A stretch of 64,000 nt of DNA from Lotus japonicus (taxonomy: Eukaryota; Streptophyta; Magnoliopsida; Fabales; Fabaceae), in contig NC_080044.1 in NCBI RefSeq assembly GCF_012489685.1, forward strand, positions 82,322,732 to 82,386,731, given 5' to 3'. The translations under genes and the position numbers were made by a program. Shown here in pieces: positions 46,016 through 56,007 of this stretch (its first letter is position 1; every line of letters starts with the position of its first letter). The notes under the pieces are model-generated. The model made no database searches. It saw nothing but the letters and a program-made list of their open reading frames with translations, and had not been told where the DNA came from.

Positions 46016-46632
46016 TCAAAACGTACCGCGAACCCAAATGATGTACCAACTATGTATACCTCCTCGTACCGAATACTTTACAAGTTGCGTACCACGTACT
46101 CGTTTCCGTACCACGTACCGGAGCGTATGGCGAATCCGGTAACTATGGAACATACACAAACTTGGAGTAAATAGGGAGAAGCCACCTACCAGCAAAGCTA
46201 TAATGTGTACGTAATATGGTGAATATCCCTGAATCGTCAGCGCATTGACATCAGTTAGTTTCGGTGAGGAGGAGAATCTGTATCCCACGACAGCAACATG
46301 AACCGGCCCTAGAAATTCGGTCTTCAACTTCTTCTCCAGGAGCTCAATAGCGATACCAAGGTAGGGGACGAACACGAAAAACATGATTTGTTGAAGAAAC
46401 GTCAGATTCCCAATTTGTTTCTTTTCGTGGGAATGGAGATGATGCCCGTTTTGGAGGTGACAGAGAGAAATAGCCGGTCTTGACATTGTAGAAGTAGGTC
46501 ATAGCGAAGAAGTACAATTTTCTGATAATTTTCCAGCTAGTTGGGGTGTTGAACATGGTCTTAAAATCATCACACCTACTCCAAAGTAGAGAAATCCACA
46601 CAAAAAATGGAGCCACTACAAGCGCGACGACT
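46016..46632 (-). pseudogene. Copy A of an unrecognised multi-spanning membrane-protein gene
   Basis: On the minus strand it begins inside the gene (no start codon) with a membrane segment ending FVWISLLWSRCDDFKTMFNT. PTSWKIIRKLYFFAMTYFYN and TNWESDV follow. Near 46390 the frame breaks: after ESDV the continuation FFVFVPYLGIAIELLEKKLK, NALTIQGYSPYYVHIIALLV is in another frame. Lesions are therefore the missing N-terminus and a frameshift. I do not recognise the family; the pattern of hydrophobic segments suggests four membrane spans with a polar loop between spans 2 and 3. Confidence 0.75.
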
Positions 46633-46756
46633 GCATCTGCTATGGTTTGGTCATCGGCCTGGGTTCATTGTATCGAACAGAAAAAAGAAAACAAAAAAGT
46701 ATTGATTTCATTTCATATATATAGAACTGTTCATTTCATTCAATAGTCAATCAATC

Positions 46757-47437
46757 ATGGCGATCAAATTCCACAAGAAAACTTTCTTATGTGCATCTAC
46801 TATGGTTATGGACGTGGTCATCGGTCTGGGTTCATTGTATCGATCACTCAGTGTCAGAGCTGTTACGCTCGGATTTGCGTACATCACGCTTGCAGTGGCT
46901 GCCTTTTTGGTGTGGATTTCTCTACTTTGGAGTAGGTGTGATAATTTTAAGACCATGTTCAACACCCCAACTGGCTGAAAAATTATCAGAAAATTGTACT
47001 TCTTCGCTCTCACCTACTTCTACAACGTCAACACCGGCTTTTTCTCTCAGCCACCTCCAGAACGGGCACCATCTCCACGAAAAGCAACAAATTGGGAATC
47101 TGACGTTATTGATGAAGATGTGATGTCATTCGTGTTTTTCGTGTTCATCACCTACCTTGGTATCACTATTGAGCTCCTGGAGAAGAAGCTCAAGACAGGA
47201 GTTTTTGGGCCCATTCATGTTGCTGCTATGGGATATGAATTCTCGTTCTCACCAAAGTTAACTGATGCTAATGCGCTGACGATTCAGGGATATTCACCAT
47301 ATTACATACACATTGTAGCTTTGTTGGGAGGTGGCTTCTCCCTATATACTCCAAGTTTGTGTATGTTTCATAGTTACTGGTTCGCCATACGCTCTGGTAC
47401 GTGGTATGGGAACGGGTACGTGGTACACAACTTGTAA
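46757..47437 (+). pseudogene. Copy B of the same membrane-protein gene, nonsense codon at 46976
   Basis: The start gives MAIKFHKKTFLCASTMVMDV, a likely first membrane span. A second span (FAYITLAVAAFLVWISLLW) and SRCDNFKTMFNTP follow. TGA at 46976-46978 sits where copies A, C and D have TGG (Trp). After it the same frame continues with KLYFFALTYFYN, a Pro-rich loop, TNWESDV, FVFFVFITYLGITIELLEKK and SPYYIHIVALLGGGFSLYTP. Apart from the nonsense codon it is the most complete copy. The 3' end may include an intron beginning near 47355 (GTATGT). Function unknown. Confidence 0.75.
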
Positions 47438-47721
47438 AGTATTCGGTACGAGGAGGTATACATAGTTGGTACACCATTTGGGTTCGCGGTACATTTTGAT
47501 TTATTAACTTATACACATTTTTCAATTAACTAAACATTTTCTGTAAAACATACCATTGAAATGTCAATATGGTAAGGTTAAATATATATTATTGACTTGA
47601 AAGTTGAAACGCCAATCAAGTGTTTTTGTTGCTGCAATAAATACTTTACTTTTTCCATGTGGGTAGGCGGTGCTAGATTCTAACAATTTCATGTGTTTGG
47701 CATTCCAACAAAAGCAATTTT
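47355..47721. other. 3' flank of copy B
   Basis: Contains the outer right arm of the palindrome, with repeated GTACGTGG/GTAC-rich motifs around 47395-47500. No further gene before the small hairpin. Confidence 0.4.
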
Positions 47722-47820
47722 AACATAAAAGTCAGAGCACCAATTGAAAGTACCAGTACATGAATTCTAGAGAACCAGTACGTAAATGGTACTTTCAATT
47801 GGTGTTCCGATTTTTATGTT
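47722..47820. repeat. 99-bp foldback hairpin
   Basis: CACCAATTGAAAGTACC at the left pairs with GGTACTTTCAATTGGTG at the right, and flanking bases pair with few mismatches, giving ~33-bp arms around a ~33-bp loop. It lies immediately before the TNL relic and may be a tiny foldback transposon. Confidence 0.8.
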
Positions 47821-49117
47821 GATGAGTGGTATGGTCTGGAAGAAATAAACAAGTGGAAGGATGCTCTAGCCCGTTCAGCTGGACTCAAAGGCACGGGTGT
47901 AGATGACAAGAGGTGACTAATTTTGGCCTTGATTAAACTTAGAGTTAATATTGCACTTTTAATCAATTTTAATATATTATTTACATATTATTAAAATATT
48001 TTAGGACAATGATGAGTTAGGGAAATGTATAAACTTGAAGGTTTAAAAGTTAAATAACCCAATATTTCCAATTCATTCATTTGTATGAATATTTTTGTAT
48101 GTTATAGTTTGATTTTTGTATCTGAATATTGTTTTGCTTGCTATCACAACAGTTTTGATGTGTATAGTAGTATTGTGATCTATATTTTACAAATTAAAAG
48201 CAACAAATATGACACCATTATATTTCCCTACCAAATGTTGTTCGATTCTTCATTCATATCGTAGAATGGAAGACTAATGCTTTAGTTACTTTTATATATT
48301 CCAGACCAAAAACCAAGGTTATTCACAGTATTGTGGAAGATATTTTAAGTAAATTGAATCGTTCTTTTCCAAGTGATACTCAAGGAATGGTTGGAATTGA
48401 GAAGCATATGGCACAAATCAAGACCTTGTTGCAACTTGAGTCAGAAAATGTTCGGATCATTGGAATTTGGGGCATGGGAGGAATATGTAAATCTACACTG
48501 GCTCAGGCAGTACATAACATTCTGGGGAGCCAATTCAGTTCCATACGCTTGATTATGAATGCTCAACAAGAAATAGACAGAGATGGAATAGACTCCCTAC
48601 GTAAAAAATACTTATCAGAACTTCTAGGGGAAGATATTCACTCAAATGGATTAAAGTATGCAATTGAAATGGTCAAACGGGAAAAGGTTCTCCTTATTCT
48701 TGATGACATCAAAAATTCGTGTCAAATTCAAGAATTAATTGGGGGCGTGGAAACTTCGGCCAGGGCAGTAGAATCATTGTGACTAGCAGAGACATGCAGG
48801 TGTTTAGGAATGCTGGAGCTGATAAAACATATGAAGTCAAGAAGATGGATTACCAAGATTCTAGACAGCTCTTCAGTTTAAATGCCTTTAAACAAATCTG
48901 TCCCCTGGAGAGTTATGCAGACTTGGTAGAAAAGGTATTACAATATGCTCAAGGGGTTCCATTAGCTCTCAAAGTTTTAGGCTCACTGCTTTGTGGTCAA
49001 GAGATGAAAACATGGGAAGATGAGTTGGAAAAGTTGAAAGTGCTTCCCAATGTTGATATTTTTAATGTGTTGATATTAAGTTATGAGGGCTTGGACCGTT
49101 TGTAGAAGGACATATTT
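47821..49117 (+). pseudogene. TIR-NBS(-LRR) resistance gene fragment
   Basis: 47826-47910 encodes the end of a TIR domain (EEINKWKDALARSAGL). After an intron, 48304 onwards gives a linker and NB-ARC: GMVGIEKHMAQIKTLL, P-loop IIGIWGMGGICKSTLAQ, kinase-2 KVLLILDD, RNBS-B FGQGSRIIVTSRD, GLPL-type QGVPLALKVLG. Three kinds of damage are seen. Most of the TIR and all LRRs are missing. A frameshift lies in the GGGGG run near 48740. A TAG codon at 49102 replaces a sense codon in LSYEGLDRL-KDIF. The P-loop has Cys instead of Gly before the Lys. The gene ends abruptly at 49117 where copy C begins. Intact relatives are intracellular immune receptors. Confidence 0.85.
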
Positions 49118-49497
49118 CAGCTTCATCCAAGGCATCAGATTCCCAATTTGTTGGCTTATGTGGGAATGGAGATGATGCCCTTACTGGAGGTGGGAGAGAC
49201 AGATAACGAGTGTTCACATTGAAAAAGTAGGTTAGACCAAAGATGTACAGCTTACCGATAATTTTCCAAGCAGGTTTGTTGAACATAGTCTTAAACTCAG
49301 CGCATCTACTCCAAAACAAAGAGATCCAGACAAAAAATGCAACGAGGGTGACGACAACATTGATGGTGTAGGCTGATTTGAGGGTAGCAGCTTTCACATT
49401 GAGTAGTTGGTACAACGAACCCATACCTATGACCACAATCAGAAGCATGACAGAAGAGCAGAAAAAGATTTTTTTGGTAAAATTTAATGGTGGCCAT
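49118..49497 (-). pseudogene. Copy C of the membrane-protein family, frameshifted and 3'-truncated
   Basis: The start at 49497 gives MATIKFYQK, then an extra base in an A-run (seven A against six in copy D) shifts the frame. The continuation FFCSSVMLLIVVIGMGSLY, AYTINVVVTLVAFFVWISLF, WSRCAEFKTMFNKPAWKII, KLYIFGLTYFFN and TNWESDALDEA reads in another frame. Sequence ends at the TNL junction after DEA, so the last two spans are missing. The 200 bp upstream (to ~49700) match the upstream region of copy D. Confidence 0.75.
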
Positions 49498-49780
49498 GAT
49501 TGATTGATGACAGAAGAAGGTTTTCTCTGTGATGTGTCAGTGTGAGTACAAGACACAAGGAAAATGAATAGTTCCTCTATATAGAGAAAGAAAGCGAGGG
49601 GAGAATGTCGAATGCGTGTCGGTAATTTGCTGTTAAAAATAAATAAAAAATAAAAATAAAAATACAATGTAAGTTGGTTGCGGGTGGGGACCACCCACGT
49701 GACCCTGCTCCTGCTTCCTTTGCACCCTTGGATTGAATTTATGATTTATCAATACAATATTTAATTTTAGTGGGAACATA
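49498..49780. other. Copy C promoter side and junction with copy D
   Basis: 49640-49740 (GTTGGTTGCGGGTGGGGACC, CTTTGCACCCTTGGATTGAA) recurs at 53325-53395, beyond the Cassandra cluster. The two copies therefore share the same upstream sequence, and copy D's upstream was split by that insertion. Confidence 0.65.
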
Positions 49781-50185
49781 AAAGAACAAAAATGCCATCA
49801 CAGCTTCATCCAAGGCATCAGATTCCCAATTTGTTGGTTTATGTGGGAATGGAGATGATGCCCTTACTGGAGGTGGGAGAGACAGATAACCAGTGCTCAC
49901 TTTAAAAAAGTAGGTTAGACCAAAGATGTACAGCTTACCGATAATTTTCCAAGCAGGTTTGTTGAACATAGTCTTAAACTCAGCGCATCTACTCCAAAGC
50001 AAAGAGATCCAGACCAAAAATGCAGAGACGACGAGGGTGACGACAACATTGATGGTGTAGGCTGATTTGAGGGTAGCAGCTTTCACATGGAGTACTCAGT
50101 ACAACGAACTCAGACCTATGACCACAATCAGAAGCATGACAGAAGAGCAGAAGTAGGTTTTTTGGTAAAATTTAATGGCGGCCAT
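49781..50185 (-). pseudogene. Copy D of the membrane-protein family, nonsense and 3'-truncated
   Basis: The start at 50185 gives MAAIKFYQKTYFCSSVMLLI then VVIGLSSLY, followed by TGA where copy C has Gln. Beyond it VKAATLKSAYTINVVVTLVV, WISLLWSRCAEFKTMFNKPA and TNWESDALDEAVMAFLFFYV are in frame. The sequence then diverges from copy B, so the last spans are lost. Its 5' flank is interrupted at 50320 by the Cassandra cluster. Confidence 0.75.
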
Positions 50186-50324
50186 GATTGATTGATTGAT
50201 GACAGAAGAAGAGAAGAAGAAGGTTTTCTCTGTGATGTGTCAGTGTGAGTAGTAGAAGGAAAATGAATAGTTCTATATAGAGAAAGAAAGCGAGGGAAGA
50301 ATGCCGAATGCGTGTTGGTAATTT

Positions 50325-52885
50325 TGTAACATCCTGACTTGACGACTGGCCTCACGGTACCAACACGAGTCTTTTCAGCGCGCTTTGTCCTCACTCGCAC
50401 GCTTCCCGAGAAAACTTCCCAGGAGGTCACCCATCATAATATTGCTCCAAGGCTAGCACACTTAACCATGGAGTTCTTATGAGTTGGGCTCCCGAAAAGA
50501 AGTTGCAACTTGTTGTTATGGGTAGTACAATCAAATCATATATGCCCTCCTCAACTGTATAGTCCATCCCTACACAATCTCGGAATACCTCTAGTTCGGG
50601 TGTGAGATCGGTTCATTCATGTGCCCCTCCGCCTAGAAGCCTGCCAGGAGCCGCTCCTTGTCCGTGCCTCACTGCACCGGCGATCACTCCCCGCCCTCGT
50701 CAGCCCCGGGCGTCACAGGCATTGTAACATCCTGACTTGACGACTGGCCTCACGGTAACAACACGAGTCTTTTCAGCGAAGTCAGGATGTTACAATTGGT
50801 ATCAGAGCTGACCTCTCACAGTACGGTGTGGTTCGGGGACGAACCAAGCGGAAGTTGGTGGGCCTGTGACGCCCGGGGCTGATGAGGGCGGGGAGTGATC
50901 GCCGGTGCAGTGAGGCACGGACAAGGAGCGGCTCCTGGAAGACTTCTAGGCGGAGGGGCACATGAATGAACCGATCTCACACCCGAACTAGAGGTATTTC
51001 GAGAGTGTGTAGGGATGGACTATACAGTTGAGGAGGGCGTATATGATTTGATTTTACTACCTATAACAACAAGTTGCAACTTTTTTCGGGAGCCCAACTC
51101 ATAATAACTCCATGGTTAAGTGTGCTAGCCTTGGAGCAATATTATGATGGGTGACCTCCTGGGAAGTTTTCCCGGGAAGCGCGCGAGTGAGGACAAAGCG
51201 CGCTGAAAAGACTCGTGTTGTTACCGTGAGGCCAGTCGTCAAGTCAGGATGTTACAATTGCCTGTGACGCCAGGGGCTGACGAGGGCGGGGAGTGATCGC
51301 CGGTGCAGTGAGTCACGGTGATGAGCAATATTTTACCCATTTTACATAGCCTTAATTTGCCATTATTAATGATTATTCGTAATTAATTGACCTTGCTTGA
51401 CAATGATTTATATTATTTGGTCTAATTACGTTTATTCTTATTTTCATGTCTTATTTGACATCAAGGGCATTTTGGAGATTTGCGGAATGAAGATTTAATT
51501 GTGCTGGAGTGAAGATTGTATTTTAGGAAATATTATGATTTAATTTCGGAATAAATTAAGTTTGATATCTTTAGGATTCAAACTTATTTAGGTTGTTATT
51601 TTAAAACTCTATCTTTAGGATTTGTTGTTATCTTTTAGGATTTGATTTTGATTAGGATTTGTGATCTCAGCTCTTATTTAAGGGTTTGTGCTAAGAGAAA
51701 CAATTACCTTTTGCCTTCTGCTATTATTTAATATAATTTCGTTTTTCAGTAATTATTAGAGCTCTGCTAGGGTTTATGCTTTTATTCCCTGCTTCCTCCA
51801 AATTAATTGCTGAATTCGCCCCATCCATGGAAGGCTAATTCCCTTCGAACGAATTACTTTACAAAGTATATCGCGCTCTTGAGGTATAGTGCTTAATAGA
51901 ATTCGCCTGATTAGTTTTCTTCATCTCTACTTCTGGCTTAGGTTTGCTTAATTCCTTATGAATATAAATAGAAGATGATGTATGTTCGCTTAGTTCATAT
52001 TAGGGCGTAAACGATTCTTAATCGCTTAGTTTAGGAATCTGTGAATTAGTTATCGCTTAGTTAATTAATTCTCATGAACTAGGAAACTAATAATAAGAAT
52101 TGATCTTTAGATACCCGTGATTGAGCAGCGATATACTGAACAAAGGGATTCGTCCGTCTTTACTTGATTTTATTAATCTGTTTTACTTTCTGCTAGTCCT
52201 TGAAACTGAATCACAAAACCCCCCTTTGAGTGTGTGCGTTTGTGCGTTTTTAATATTGAGTCTTTGTTGAAACGATAATCCATGGGAAACGACCTAGGAG
52301 TCACTTCCTAGTTACTACAGTTTTCTAAATTAATTATTTGTATCGGGTACGACCTCGATCACACGGACAAGGAGCGACTCCTGGCAGGCTTCTAGGCGGA
52401 GGAGCACATGAATGAACCGATCTCACACCCGAACTAGAGGTATTCCGAGAATGTGTAGGGATGGACTATATAGTTGAGGAGGGCATATATGATTTGATTG
52501 TACCACCCATAACAATAAGTTGCAACTTCTTTTCGGGAGCCCAACTCATAAGAACTCCATGATTAAGTGTGCTAGCCTTGGAGCAATATTATGATGGGTG
52601 ACCTCCTGGGAAATTTTCTCGGGAAGCGCGCGAGTGAGGACAAAGCGCGCTGAAAAGACTCGTGTTGTTACCGTGAGGCCAGTCGTCAAGTCAGGATGTT
52701 ACAATAACTAGTTTTCGGGAGCCCAACTCATAAGAACTCCATGGTTAAGTGTGCTAGCCTTGGAGCAATACTATGATGGGTGACCTCCTGGGAAGTTTTC
52801 TCAGGAAGCGCGCGAGTGAGGACAAAGCGCGCTGAAAAGACTCGTGTTGTTACCGTGAGGCCAGTCGTCAAGTCAGGATGTTACA
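50325..52885. mobile_element. Cassandra TRIM cluster with head-to-head 5S-derived LTRs
   Basis: The LTRs run TGTGACGCC...GGATGTTACA and contain a 5S-rRNA-derived core (GGTTAAGTGTGCTAGCC, ATGGGTGACCTCCTGGGAA), the hallmark of Cassandra. Parts: complete minus LTR 50325-50717; 56-bp minus LTR end 50723-50778; 16-bp plus LTR end 50779-50794; internal domain 50795-50864 with PBS TGGTATCAGAGC (50797-50808); complete plus LTR 50865-51256; plus LTR 51263-51318 continued at 52367-52703 (split by a solo LTR); partial plus LTR 52711-52885. The whole block lies between AATTT duplications (50320-50324 and 52886-52890). No proteins are encoded; Cassandra depends on other elements' enzymes. Confidence 0.92.
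51319..52361 (+). mobile_element. 1,043-bp solo LTR inserted in a Cassandra LTR
   Basis: It begins TGATGAGCAATATTTTACCC and ends GTACGACCTCGATCA, so it has TG...CA termini with a 4-bp inverted match (TGAT/ATCA). The perfect duplication CACGG flanks it (51314-51318 and 52362-52366). Excising it restores the Cassandra LTR. The length and terminal sequence suggest a Ty3-type (Athila/Tat-like) family; that class and the strand are inferred. Because no internal region is left, it probably formed by LTR-LTR recombination. Confidence 0.88.
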
Positions 52886-52901
52886 AATTTGCTGTTAGAA
52901 A

Positions 52902-53293
52902 AAGGTAAATTCTGTGGTACCCTGAATTTTTTTGGGTATGATACCCGTATTGAGTAATTTAATAGATTATTATCATGTTATTCAAGGTAAATACTACATC
53001 TTTAGATTTGACTTTACTTATCAATTAACTTTATCTTATGAAATTCATATTTTAATGAAAAATGAATGAGTGGTGGAAACGAATGATGAAGATGCGCGTA
53101 AAATGACCATAGTTGATAGATGAATAAAACTCAGAAAACATAACTTGCAAATCTCACGTTCCTAAAAATGTAATGCTGCATTAATACGATAGAATAAAAT
53201 CCAACTTTGAATCGGTATATTAAGTCTTTATTATCGAACGAACTCATTTTGGATACCACGCTTAAGCTGACTTAAGGTACTATAGCAAGCACC
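52902..53293. repeat. Candidate degenerate element in copy D's upstream region
   Basis: Compared with copy C's upstream region, about 390 bp are inserted between TGCTGTTAGAAAA and AAAATAAAAAATAAAAATAC. The ends (AGGTAAATTCTGTGGTACC and GGTACTATAGCAAGCACCT) are loosely inverted, so it may be an old DNA transposon. No duplication was identified. Confidence 0.45.
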
Positions 53294-53380
53294 TAAAAAA
53301 AATAAAAAATAAAAATACAATGGAAGTTGGTTGCAGGTGGGGACCACCCACATGACCCTCCTCCCTGCTTCCTTTGCACC

Positions 53381-53978
53381 CTTGGATTGAATTTATCAAT
53401 TGGCCATCAATCAATTAGGCATTTTGATGGAAATAAAAAAAGGGACCGTTCAATAAAGAAAAATTTACCACATAAATAAGGTGACCTCTAATATACACCA
53501 CTTTTAGAGTGGTGCAATTTTACACAACTATTTTTAACCTGCTATAATAGGTCAACCCATCTTTTTTTTAAAGAAATTTAATATATAACAAATTTTTAAT
53601 GATATTTTTTTCAAAAAAAATAATGTGTTGACCTGTTATAACCGGTCAAAGTAAGTGGTGTAAAATTGCACCACTCTAAAAGTGGTGCATATTAGAGACC
53701 CATAAATAAAGATAAGTTCGAATAAAAAAATATATTATTTATGCATAAATTTTATTTTAACGTATTCAAATAAATAAGTCATTCATTCCTTAGGTAACAA
53801 AAAAAAAACGTATTCAAATAAGTTTCAAATTTTAATATATTCAAATAAATATAAACTTAAAATAAATATGCTATTTTATCTTGATCTAATTTTATTGACA
53901 TAGCAAAGTGACGGTCCCTTTTTCCATTTCAATTGATTGATAGCCAATTGATAAATCCAAGGGTCAAATTAAATTACT
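53381..53978. repeat. Spaced inverted repeat (~70-bp arms)
   Basis: CCCTTGGATTGAATTTATCA, then ATTGGCCATCAATCAATT and AAAAAGGGACCG at 53381-53453 recur in reverse complement at 53907-53978. They may be the ends of one element or a local inverted duplication; the MITE at 53480-53700 lies inside. Confidence 0.6.
53480..53700. mobile_element. 221-bp MULE-type MITE
   Basis: The two ends are inverted over ~45 bp (CTCTAATATACACCACTTTT with AGAGTGGTGCAATTTTACAC). A perfect 9-bp duplication, CATAAATAA, flanks the element (53471-53479 and 53701-53709), which points to the Mutator superfamily. Confidence 0.85.
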
Positions 53979-54589
53979 AGTATCAACCGTAACTATATGT
54001 GAAGGTATTTAAAAAATGTCCATTTGGGTAGCCCAGTGCAACATGACGTGGCAGCTGGGTTGCTTAAATTTAAGCAACGACTGCTTATTTAAGCAACGAT
54101 TGCTTATTTTCTCTCTCCTTACTTTTTGACTAAAAAATCATATTTTCTCTTTCATTCATGTACTTGTATAGTGCCATTACCTTGAAATAATATAAATATA
54201 AGAGGTATAATGGGACCCAACTAAAAGTAAATTAAGCAACCGTGGTTGGAGCGAATTTTGCTTGGGTTGCTTAAATCCTATGTGTCAGTCTGGACCCACC
54301 GAAATAGTTTTTAAGCAACCCAACTAGCAACTATGCATTGGAGATGCTCTTAGCTTAATGTAACCATCAGGGAAAAAAAATAATGATTGCGAAGGAACCT
54401 CCACTATTCCGAGAAAAACGGACACTTTTCACAACCACAACAAACTCTTATTCGACAGTGATATTTTTTATTTTTTATTATTCGAATCATCCTCTTCCTT
54501 ATCCACGTGCTATCCTTTCCTTCCCACCCTACTCGCGCATCAACCTCCTACCACGCGCCTGTGTTGACATATAATTAGAAATGACAAAA
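53979..54589. other. Intergenic with a GGTTGCTTAA-rich repeat
   Basis: GGTTGCTTAAAT and related TTAAGCAAC motifs recur in both orientations between 54050 and 54325, and the part up to 54345 looks like a short non-coding element. The frame at 54383-54574 has no recognisable domain. No gene. Confidence 0.4.
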
Positions 54590-55790
54590 AAACCACACCC
54601 GCAGAGCCCGACCCAAACCCAACCCGAAATTACACGCGAAACTCATTTTTTTTTGGGTGTGAGTTGGATTTGGGTTTCACCCGAATTATAAAACTTATTT
54701 GGGTTTGTTCTGATATAAACCCTAAGTTCTAGACAAATGAGCAAAATACTTAGAGTGTTATTTTAGTGTGTAAAAGATGATTTACATAGAAGGAGGAGGT
54801 CTTCCTTTTATAGCAGGTCGACCTCTGAACCCTAACCGATATATTTATTACAATTGACCAACCATCCCCGCTGATGGGGCGTAATCTCTACTGTGTCGAT
54901 TGACTTGTGGATCAATCACGTCCATCAAGGAATCCCTTCATCACCTGGTCGACTGACTTGGTGTCAGGCTGTGTTGGTCAGCGACAATCATGACCCTTGA
55001 CCAAGCGCGTGATCAACGGTCGGGTTGCTTCCTCATCAACGGTTGGATGCCTTCGTAATAGAGTGTGCCTCTTCATTAGTCATCTAGCATGTAAGCCCAG
55101 ACCTCACATGTCCAGCCCAAACTTCAGAGGGCAGCCTAGCCTTCCGGTAGGGACTTGACCATCCGGTCCAAAGTCCATAACGGTACAAGGTTCAGGTGTG
55201 AGATTGATTAAACTCGCACCCAAACCCAAACCCGAAGCCTTATGCATGTAATTACCAGCCCTTATATATATTATTAAAGTTACTAATAAGTATGGTTTTC
55301 TTTTTTTTTTTGGTACATCGGAAAGATAAATTGCGTCAGCTAGGAATCGATTCCTAGACCTCCCCTACCCAACCCATATGTCCTCCAGCTCCTACCACTT
55401 GAGCTATCATACGGGGACAAGTAGGGTTTTTTTTTTAATTAGACATTTAGAATTGCGATGTTTATAAATTTATGAATTATGTTGTATATAAGCTTATGTT
55501 CATGAACTATATTTTTCCTTTGTATTTGAAAGATGATGAAGTTTAATCTGCTTATGTTCATGTTGTTCTCTTATGCACAAGTTGTTTCCGGGTCTAATTT
55601 TTGAAACTTTTTGCGAGTTCGGTGCTCACATTGGGTTTTGCGTTTGAGTTTGAGTTTGAATTTAACTTTTACACTCACATTGGGTTTGACTGTTTGAGTT
55701 TGGATTCGAATTTGGGTGTTATGTTCGAATTTGAGTGTGGGAATGACTAAACCCACACCCACGGGGCCGTTGCCGACCCTACATACAATG
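54590..55790. repeat. Remnant of a GGGT-rich element, broken by later insertions
   Basis: ACCCGACCC/AACCCAAACCC-type motifs at 54597-54712 are continued or mirrored at 55195-55255 and 55590-55785 (ending GGGGCCGTTGCCGACCCTA). This resembles non-autonomous hAT elements that carry such terminal motifs. 54711-55190 has a different composition, starting TGATATAAACC and ending near CGGTACA, and may be a solo LTR inserted into it; flanking bases (TGTTC and GGTTC) match only partly. A SINE lies at 55301-55419. Confidence 0.4.
55301..55419 (-). mobile_element. tRNA-derived SINE, copy 2
   Basis: Same family as 7993-8106: on the minus strand GTCCCCGTATGATAGCTCAA, A box TAGCTCAAGTGGT, and a tail ending in GATGTACC plus an A-run (T-run on the plus strand). 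Flanks AAGTATGGTTTT and AAGTAGGGTTTT form an imperfect duplication. Confidence 0.82.
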
Positions 55791-56007
55791 TATATATGTT
55801 TGACATTCATATTTTTCTCTATTTTTTTCAAATGTTAACCGTTTGATATATATATATATATATTTTGTCACCATCAAATAGCATGTGCATGACCGCATGT
55901 ATTATTTTATTAGACTGTTTCATCTTCAAGATTACTCAGATTCTATATTTAATTGGTTTCATAGCATGACACCATCCATCCCCCAATTAAAAATTAAAAT
56001 AAAAAAA

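Larger units (their letters stand above)
45944..47573. repeat. 1.6 kb palindrome formed by two inverted copies of one gene
   Basis: The left arm, ~45944-46632, matches the reverse complement of ~46880-47573. The outer ends (ACCATATTGACATTTCAATG and its complement) are almost identical. The arms carry copies A and B of the membrane-protein gene plus its 3' flank. The spacer holds the start of copy B and a ~45-bp direct duplicate of codons ~13-30 (46633-46680 against 46800-46849), a scar of the rearrangement. Confidence 0.9.

Noticed and set aside
50460..52850. Functional 5S rRNA genes
   Set aside because: The 5S-like parts are ~60-bp cores within Cassandra LTRs and are not full 120-nt 5S genes.
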